From assembly GCA_016931365.1 (NCBI GenBank), contig JAFGEY010000530.1, forward strand, positions 1-10,839: DNA of 10,839 bases, written 5' to 3'. The notes beneath the pieces were generated by a model. It was not told the DNA's origin. It ran no database searches and saw nothing but the letters and a program-made list of their open reading frames with translations. Origin of the DNA: Anaerolineae bacterium (GTDB lineage Bacteria > Chloroflexota > Anaerolineae > JAFGEY01). This document shows, piece by piece, positions 6,642 through 10,839 of this stretch. The translations under genes and the position numbers were made by a program. Numbering within the stretch: the stretch's first letter is position 1; each line of letters opens with the position of its first letter.

Positions 6642-8425
6642 TGCCCGCCCTTGGCCAATTGCGCCGGGTCGGGCGGGATGGCAAGCTGTGTAAACAGAAT
6701 GCGCGCCACGTTGGCAAAGGTCGGCGCGGCGGTCGACGATCCCCACAGCGACTGTGTTGGCTTGTCCAGCCGAACCAAGGCCACAAACTGCGGATCGTCT
6801 GCCGGGGCAAAGCCGATAAAGGAAGCGATAGTCAGGTTGGGGTCATACCCACCGACAATTGGCACCTGCGCAGTGCCCGACTTGCCAGCGATGCGATAGC
6901 CCGGCACTTGAGCCTGGGCCACTCCATCCTCAACCACCCGGACCATCATCTCGGTGAGGATGCGCGCTGTCCGCTCGCTGATCACCTGCCGCACTGTGAC
7001 GTGCTTGACCGCTGCGACTTGATCGTCGCGGATCAATTGCTCAACCACATAAGGCTGCATCATAAAGCCCCGGTTGGCGACCGCGCTCACTGCCGTCACC
7101 AACTGGAGCGGGGTGACGGCCAGTCCCTGGCCAAAAGCATTGGTGCCGAGGTCAGATTCGTGCCATTCAGCATCGCCGGGCTGGCGCACCTGGCCGGCAA
7201 CCTCGCCTTCCATATCAATGCCGATCTCATGCCCAAAACCAAAACGAGTGACATAGTTGTAAAAGACGTTCGCGCCCAGCAGCGTGCTGATATGCGCTGC
7301 GCCGGTGTTGAGCGATTTGATCAACACATCGGTCATTGAAACTGTGCCGTAATTGCGTTCGTCCCAGTTTTTAATGATCCGCCCGCCGACCTCAATGTAG
7401 CCCAAATCCTGGTACAGATCGGTCGGTTGGATGGTGCCCGTGTCCAACGCGGCGGCAAAAGTGATCACCTTGAAGGTCGATCCCGGCTCGTACTGTCTGC
7501 CAACTACCGGATTGACAAACAGCGCTTCTTCGGTCTCCGCAAAGCGGTTTGGATCGTAGGTTGGATAGGTCGCCGCCGCGATCAGCGCTCCGGTCTTGGG
7601 GTTCATCACCACGATACAGCCGCTTTCGGCCCCATAGCGTTCGATCGCCGCGCGCAGTTCCTGCTCCAACAAGAATTGGATGGTGCGGTCAATGGTCAGA
7701 ACCAGCGTCCGGCCTTCCTGAGGTAACGTCCAGCCGTAGGCGCGGCGGTCGGCAAAGGCCACCGGGCGCGTCCAGGGGTCCCAGGCCTCATCGCGGACGC
7801 CGGTCTTGCCTTTGAGCGCCTTGTCATAAAAGCCCTCCACACCGTAATAGCCCTTGCTGCCCTGCTCGGCATCGCCGGCGACAAAGCCAAGCACATGCGC
7901 GCCAAGCTCATCTTCCGGGTAGATGCGCACGGCAATCGGCCTGACGAAAATGCCCTTGATACCTAAAGCAATCACCGCTTTGCCAACGTTACGCGGCACG
8001 TGGCGCGCAACCTGGGCATAAAGCGCATCGCCATCCAGGATGCTAAACAACTCATTTTGCGACATCTCCAACAATGGGGCCAGTTGTTCGGCCACTTCTT
8101 GGGTTTGCCGATCGGGGATCATGTTGGGAGCGGCCTCAATGCCGAAATCATAGTTGTTCAAAGCCAGCAGATTTTGATTGCGATCAACGATCAGGCCGCG
8201 CTGCGAAGGAATCTCTTCATAATATCCCCCGCGCGCGGCCAACCCTTCCACCAAAATATCTCGCTCGATGATCTGCCAGCGCACAAACTGTGCCGCGATC
8301 AGCAGCGAAAAGCCGATCACCGCAGCCAGAAAAAACATCATCCGCCGAAACGGCCGGAGATCGGGCGGTTCTGGCGGCGGAGGCGATTTAATCGATTCGA
8401 TGGTAGGAATACCAGAGCGTCTCAT
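6638..8425 (-). CDS. ftsI: Class B penicillin-binding protein, septal transpeptidase FtsI/PBP3-like
   Basis: This is the membrane-anchored transpeptidase that crosslinks septal peptidoglycan and works with FtsW. The 595-residue protein has a proline-rich cytoplasmic N-terminus (residues 15-21), one transmembrane anchor (about 29-46), a PBP dimerisation/pedestal domain beginning at RGLIVDRNQNLLA (76-88), and a C-terminal transpeptidase domain. The three catalytic motifs are intact: SxxK as STFK (316-319, in EPGSTFK), SxN as SLN (371-373) and KSGT (515-518). No PASTA domain is seen at the C-terminus. The ATG at 8425 overlaps the stop of the ftsL-like gene as ATGA, which sets the start; the end overlaps murF in the same way. 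The elongation-type PBP2 is an alternative name, but the dcw position between ftsL and murF supports FtsI. No murE follows it, unlike many dcw clusters. Confidence 0.94.
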   Translation of the reverse strand: MRRSGIPTIESIKSPPPPEPPDLRPFRRMMFFLAAVIGFSLLIAAQFVRWQIIERDILVEGLAARGGYYEEIPSQRGLIVDRNQNLLALNNYDFGIEAAPNMIPDRQTQEVAEQLAPLLEMSQNELFSILDGDALYAQVARHVPRNVGKAVIALGIKGIFVRPIAVRIYPEDELGAHVLGFVAGDAEQGSKGYYGVEGFYDKALKGKTGVRDEAWDPWTRPVAFADRRAYGWTLPQEGRTLVLTIDRTIQFLLEQELRAAIERYGAESGCIVVMNPKTGALIAAATYPTYDPNRFAETEEALFVNPVVGRQYEPGSTFKVITFAAALDTGTIQPTDLYQDLGYIEVGGRIIKNWDERNYGTVSMTDVLIKSLNTGAAHISTLLGANVFYNYVTRFGFGHEIGIDMEGEVAGQVRQPGDAEWHESDLGTNAFGQGLAVTPLQLVTAVSAVANRGFMMQPYVVEQLIRDDQVAAVKHVTVRQVISERTARILTEMMVRVVEDGVAQAQVPGYRIAGKSGTAQVPIVGGYDPNLTIASFIGFAPADDPQFVALVRLDKPTQSLWGSSTAAPTFANVARILFTQLAIPPDPAQLAKGGQ

Positions 8426-8844
8426 GGCGATCCTGTCTGCGCCCAGGCGGCAAATTGCGCCGCCACCTGCGCCCACCAGGTTTGCGCCGGCGAGGCGTCA
8501 GCCAGCATCATCGTTCGATCCTTCGGCTCAGCCACCGCCAAAAACTGGACCTCATCCAACGGTAAGCGGACAAACCCGAGCGCCTCTGCACGTTCAGCCA
8601 GCCGGCGCACCGACTCGTATTCGGCAATCTGGGCCATCAGTTCGAGGTTTTGTTCTTGTAACTGTTTTTTTTGATCTTCGAGGTCTTGCACGCGACGGCT
8701 GGTCATTGCGACATGGCTGGCCTGGGAAAGATAGATCCAACCCAGCAATGCAAACGCGGCCAGAATACACAGCACGCCGATCATAGCCCGGTCGCCAAAA
8801 CGGCCTTTGGTTTTATCTTTGATGCAGTGTGAAATGAATTCCAC
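8422..8844 (-). CDS. ftsL: FtsL/DivIC-like bitopic division protein
   Basis: The product is 140 residues from a GTG start at 8844. A GGGAGGGGA Shine-Dalgarno lies about seven bases upstream of this GTG; a TTG eight codons earlier (8868) would put that site inside the gene and is less likely. It has a short basic cytoplasmic segment (residues 1-20), one transmembrane helix (about 21-40), and a coiled coil rich in Gln, Glu and Leu (about 48-76, with RVQDLEDQKKQLQEQNLELM). It then has the RRLAERAEALGFV segment (80-92) typical of FtsL/DivIC/septum initiator proteins, and a tryptophan-bearing tail. FtsL family members are recognised by topology and position more than sequence, so the name rests on its place between rsmH and ftsI. 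It is expected to bridge FtsI-FtsW and other divisome proteins outside the membrane. Confidence 0.82.
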   Translation of the reverse strand: MEFISHCIKDKTKGRFGDRAMIGVLCILAAFALLGWIYLSQASHVAMTSRRVQDLEDQKKQLQEQNLELMAQIAEYESVRRLAERAEALGFVRLPLDEVQFLAVAEPKDRTMMLADASPAQTWWAQVAAQFAAWAQTGSP

Positions 8845-8902
8845 GACGCTTCCCCTCCCCCGACTCAATCCAGATCACGCCATATTAAAAGGGCTAAAAT
8901 CC

Positions 8903-9826
8903 TCAAAGCCTGGCCGCAATCCGCAGTTTGGCACTGCGGCTGCGCGGATTCCGCTCCAGTTCGTCCTGCGCCGGACAGATAGGTTTGCGCGTTACCAGCT
9001 CCAGAGTCGCTTTGTGCCCGCAGGTGCAGACCAACACCTCAGGCGGACAAAGACAGTCCTTCGATTCACGGGCAAAAAACTGCTTGACAATCCGATCTTC
9101 GAGCGAATGAAACGAGATGACGGCCAACCGCCCGCCCGACTTGAGTACCTGGAGTGTCGCCGGCAACGCCCGTTTCAGCACTGCCAGCTCGTCATTAACG
9201 GCAATGCGCAACGCTTGAAACGTCCGCGTTGCCGGGTGAATTTTCTCTCGCCGCCGAACGGCCTGGGCGACGATCTCGGCCAGCCGGGTTGTTGAATGTA
9301 TGGGTCTTGCGCCGACGATGGCCCGGGCAATTGCGCGCGATGCAGGTTCTTCGCCGTATCGATAGATCAAGTCGGCCAGATCGCGCTCCGGCAACTCGTT
9401 CACCAGGTCAGCGGCGGTGGTGAGTCCGCGTGGGTCAAAGCGCATATCCAGCGGCCCATCGGATTGAAACGAGAACCCCCGTTCCGCCGCGGCCAATTCC
9501 ATCGAAGACAGACCGAGGTCTAGCAGCACGCCGTCGGCAGGCACCAATCCCCGCCGTTCGGCCTGAACGGCCAGGTCGGCAAAATTGCTGTGCACCAAAA
9601 TCGCACGCTCGCCAAATGGAGACAGTCGTTCCCGGCTGAGCGCCAGGGCAGTTGGGTCTGCATCCAGGCCCAGGAGCCGCCCATCGGGCGCGCTGGCTTG
9701 CAAGATGCTTTCGGCGTGCCCGCCCGCGCCCACTGTGCCGTCGATATAGCGCCTGCCGGATCGAACTTGCAACCCTGTCAGCACTTCTTGTTCAAGTACG
9801 GAAATGTGTGGAGCGGATCGCTCCAT
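8903..9826 (-). CDS. rsmH: 16S rRNA (cytosine(1402)-N(4))-methyltransferase RsmH (MraW)
   Basis: RsmH methylates N4 of C1402 in the decoding centre of 16S rRNA using S-adenosylmethionine. The 307-residue length is typical. It begins with [13 protein letters not shown] (residues 7-19), then the SAM-binding motif [16 protein letters not shown] (27-42) and LLGLDADP (51-58), and [12 protein letters not shown] (100-111). These are followed by [12 protein letters not shown] (118-129), the [18 protein letters not shown] block (197-214), [15 protein letters not shown] (237-251) and a four-cysteine stretch [12 protein letters not shown] (258-269). The C-terminal [10 protein letters not shown] is also typical. 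The ATG at 9826 is preceded by GGAGG at seven bases. It is the second gene after mraZ, the usual dcw order, with a 103-base gap that carries only a weak promoter-like sequence. Confidence 0.97.
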   Translation of the reverse strand: MERSAPHISVLEQEVLTGLQVRSGRRYIDGTVGAGGHAESILQASAPDGRLLGLDADPTALALSRERLSPFGERAILVHSNFADLAVQAERRGLVPADGVLLDLGLSSMELAAAERGFSFQSDGPLDMRFDPRGLTTAADLVNELPERDLADLIYRYGEEPASRAIARAIVGARPIHSTTRLAEIVAQAVRRREKIHPATRTFQALRIAVNDELAVLKRALPATLQVLKSGGRLAVISFHSLEDRIVKQFFARESKDCLCPPEVLVCTCGHKATLELVTRKPICPAQDELERNPRSRSAKLRIAARL

Positions 9827-9869
9827 CGGCCTGCCTCCATGCCGCTTTCGCCATTTGCATTTGTATGCT

Positions 9870-9898
9870 AAAATAGAGTTGTGCTCACCGCATTACAA
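9870..9898 (-). promoter_or_regulatory. Weak possible promoter between mraZ and rsmH
   Basis: On the minus strand TTGTAA (9893-9898) and TATTTT (9870-9875) are separated by exactly 17 bases, each matching 4 of 6 consensus positions of a housekeeping sigma factor promoter. It would initiate about 35-40 bases upstream of the rsmH ATG. The match is weak and could be chance. Confidence 0.22.
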
Positions 9899-9929
9899 GT
9901 GGCAAAAAGCCAGGGCCTGCCCAGTGCGT

Positions 9930-10364
9930 TTAGAAGGTGATATTGCTAAACTGCTCGGCAATTGCTTCGACGTTGGACTCAACTTCGGTCATTGAGGCCC
10001 GCCAACGCTCCGGACTCCAGAGTTCCAGGCGAGTATTCGCACCGGCGACGACGACTTCAGATTCAAGCCGGGCATACTCGCGCAGATAGGCCGGGATCAA
10101 AACGCGCCCCTGTCGATCCATGACCGAATCGTCTGCACCGGCGAACAAAAAGCGCGTCAGTTGGCGGGCCGATCCCTGCGTAAAGGGCAGTTTTTCACCC
10201 AGGATATCGGTCAGTCGCTGCCAGTCTTCGTGGGTAAAGACGAAAAGACACCCGTCGAGGCCGCGCGTGATCACCACCCCGTGATCAAGTTCATCGCGAA
10301 ACTTGGAAGGGATGGTCAATCTGCCTTTATCGTCCAGCGTGTGTGTGAATTCGCCGAGAAACAT
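9930..10364 (-). CDS. mraZ: Transcriptional regulator MraZ
   Basis: MraZ is a DNA-binding protein with a doubled AbrB-like fold that forms ring oligomers and binds repeated TGGGN boxes in its own promoter; in E. coli it represses the dcw operon. The 144-residue product opens with MFLGEFTHTLDDKGRLTIPSKFR, with the first DKGRLTIP motif at residues 12-19 and the second DRQGRVLIP at 83-91, the two-fold repeat that defines the family. The ATG at 10364 was chosen because the family begins MFLGEF; a GTG seven codons upstream (10385) would add an atypical extension. The Shine-Dalgarno is only AAAGG, weaker than for other genes in the window, so low expression is plausible. It is the first gene of the cluster, and candidate binding boxes for its own product lie in the leader. 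Confidence 0.97.
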   Translation of the reverse strand: MFLGEFTHTLDDKGRLTIPSKFRDELDHGVVITRGLDGCLFVFTHEDWQRLTDILGEKLPFTQGSARQLTRFLFAGADDSVMDRQGRVLIPAYLREYARLESEVVVAGANTRLELWSPERWRASMTEVESNVEAIAEQFSNITF

Positions 10365-10380
10365 CGATGTGCCTTTGGAT

Positions 10381-10390
10381 TTCACCCCAC
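10381..10390 (-). promoter_or_regulatory. Second copy of the GTGGGGTGAA box just upstream of mraZ
   Basis: The ten bases GTGGGGTGAA on the minus strand are identical to those at 10493-10502 in the proposed MraZ operator, 112 bases away. This copy ends 16 bases before the mraZ ATG. It could be an auxiliary MraZ contact or simply part of a purine-rich leader. Confidence 0.35.
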
Positions 10391-10414
10391 CCTACAAGCG
10401 GGCGTCAAGCTATC

Positions 10415-10446
10415 GAACAGGAATAGAACAAATGTTCTTATTGTTC
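10415..10446. promoter_or_regulatory. LexA-box-like nested dyad in the mraZ leader
   Basis: GAACAAATGTTC (10426-10437) is a perfect dyad with GAAC-N4-GTTC spacing, the core of the Gram-positive LexA/DinR box. It is flanked by an outer pair of the same half-sites, GAACA (10415-10419) and TGTTC (10442-10446), almost symmetrical about the same centre. It lies downstream of the proposed mraZ transcription start, where a bound repressor could block elongation or initiation. Binding by LexA is inferred from the motif only. Confidence 0.5.
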
Positions 10447-10486
10447 CCATTTGGGAGAGTTTTCAAGGGGAAAATTTAAACGCTTG

Positions 10487-10522
10487 CCCCACTTCACCCC
10501 ACTCTAACCCCTTTTATACCAC
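10487..10522 (-). promoter_or_regulatory. MraZ operator: ten-base-phased GTGGGG boxes
   Basis: Reading the minus strand, GTGGGG occurs at 10497-10502 and again at 10487-10492, exactly ten bases apart. Two degenerate copies continue the phasing upstream, AGGGGT at 10507-10512 and GTGGTA at 10517-10522. MraZ proteins bind TGGGN direct repeats spaced by one helical turn near their own promoters. The array lies immediately downstream of the -10 box, and mraZ is the first gene, so autoregulation is likely. Confidence 0.7.
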
Positions 10523-10524
10523 TT

Positions 10525-10553
10525 ATTATACCACCATATTTTTGTTTTGACTA
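10525..10553 (-). promoter_or_regulatory. Sigma-A-type promoter of mraZ and the dcw cluster
   Basis: The minus strand has TATAAT (10525-10530), a perfect -10 box, 17 bases downstream of TAGTCA (10548-10553), which matches 4 of 6 positions of TTGACA. Transcription would begin near 10518, giving a leader of roughly 150 bases before the mraZ ATG. A near duplicate, GTGGTATAA, occurs 12 bases downstream and supplies a second possible -10 (TATAAA). The surrounding DNA is A+T-rich compared with the coding regions. Confidence 0.65.
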
Positions 10554-10737
10554 GTACCCTATACGAAAAATTCACAAAATTTAAGGTGGAAATGTCGAGT
10601 TGGTGGCTGATCACGGATCGGTTTGTCACTTGCTCGTTACTGTGTTTTCAAGTACAATACTCACAGGGGCGCAGCAATGCACCTCGACAAAACCGTTTCA
10701 AGTCTACTACTATAATGATCGAAGGAGAGCAAGCGTC
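10554..10737. other. Non-coding upstream region, no gene recognised
   Basis: This stretch between the mraZ promoter and the REP-like repeats holds no open frame with a credible ribosome binding site and recognisable product. A TATAAT on the plus strand (10711-10716) is not accompanied by a -35 box at normal spacing. A divergent gene may begin beyond the window. Confidence 0.5.
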
Positions 10738-10780
10738 GGTCGAGTAGTCGCCACGTTCTTTGTGGCGGCATATCGAGACC
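10738..10780 (-). repeat. REP-like palindromic intergenic element, copy 1
   Basis: On the minus strand the element starts GGTCTCGATATGCCGCCAC and ends GTGGCGACTACTCGACC, with a 7-base loop. The inner stem GCCAC/GTGGC is perfect and the outer ends GGTC/GACC pair. The GGTCTCGATA...CTACTCGACC layout matches a kind of intergenic palindrome that I recall as common in high-G+C genomes. Confidence 0.6.
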
Positions 10781-10828
10781 ACGCGAGCGGTTTAGGCTGC
10801 TGAAATTCGCTTGTTCGGGCCGCGCCTG

Positions 10829-10839
10829 GGTCTCGATAC
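10829..10839 (+). repeat. REP-like element, copy 2, cut by window edge
   Basis: GGTCTCGATAC on the plus strand repeats the first ten bases of copy 1 exactly but in the opposite orientation, 48 bases away. Only the first arm is inside the window. The pair would form a head-to-head doublet like the BIMEs of enterobacteria. Confidence 0.5.

Noticed and set aside
9900..9927. GC-rich inverted sequence followed by a T-run on the minus strand between mraZ and rsmH, resembling a terminator.
   Set aside because: The possible stem is only 3-4 bp with a tiny loop, so it cannot be called a Rho-independent terminator.
10711..10716. TATAAT on the plus strand as a possible divergent promoter.
   Set aside because: The nearest TTGACA-like sequence (TCGACA, 10684-10689) is 21 bases away, too far, and no gene is visible downstream inside the window.
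10547..10747. Plus-strand open frame of 66 codons upstream of mraZ.
   Set aside because: It has no good start context, overlaps the mraZ promoter and the REP-like element, and its product resembles nothing.
10775..10839. Inverted arms TATCGAGACC and GGTCTCGATA enclosing about 50 bases, considered as a riboswitch, T-box or small RNA.
   Set aside because: No conserved core of a known riboswitch or T-box was seen, and the arms are better explained as the ends of two inverted REP-like elements.

Overview
The window carries most of a division and cell wall (dcw) gene cluster. Every recognised gene is on the minus strand, so transcription runs from about 10.5 kb down to position 1. In transcription order the genes are mraZ, rsmH, an ftsL-like gene, ftsI (class B penicillin-binding protein), murF, a small DsrE/YedF-like gene, murD, ftsW, murG, a cvpA-like membrane protein gene, and the first 120 codons of murC, which leaves through the left edge. 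The high G+C coding DNA, the gene order, and the style of the proteins (for example the MurD C-terminal SPGGTSYDAY motif and a MurG without the usual HEQN motif) suggest a member of the Chloroflexota, perhaps Anaerolineae. That placement rests on pattern memory, not on a search.

The genes are tightly packed. ftsL-ftsI, ftsI-murF and murD-ftsW each share a four-base ATGA start/stop overlap, ftsW runs 65 bases into murG, and cvpA and murC are 7 bases apart. This fits one operon. MurF, MurD and MurC make and extend the soluble UDP-MurNAc-peptide precursor, and MurG converts lipid I to lipid II. FtsW with FtsI polymerises and crosslinks septal peptidoglycan, the FtsL-like protein would be the bitopic partner of that pair, RsmH methylates 16S rRNA, and MraZ is the cluster's own transcriptional regulator.

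Two expected genes are absent. No murE lies between ftsI and murF. No mraY lies between murF and murD; the mraY slot holds a 114-residue DsrE/YedF-like protein with a very strong ribosome binding site. murF also contains a near-perfect palindrome of the intergenic-repeat type, translated in frame as an extra low-complexity segment between the N-terminal domain and the ATP-binding domain.

The 450 bases upstream of mraZ hold no convincing gene but are rich in signals: a sigma-A-type promoter with a perfect TATAAT, ten-base-phased GTGGGG boxes typical of MraZ operators, a dyad matching the Gram-positive LexA box core GAAC-N4-GTTC, and at the far right two inverted copies of a REP-like palindrome, the second cut by the window edge. 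No tRNA, rRNA, CRISPR array, insertion sequence or convincing terminator was seen.
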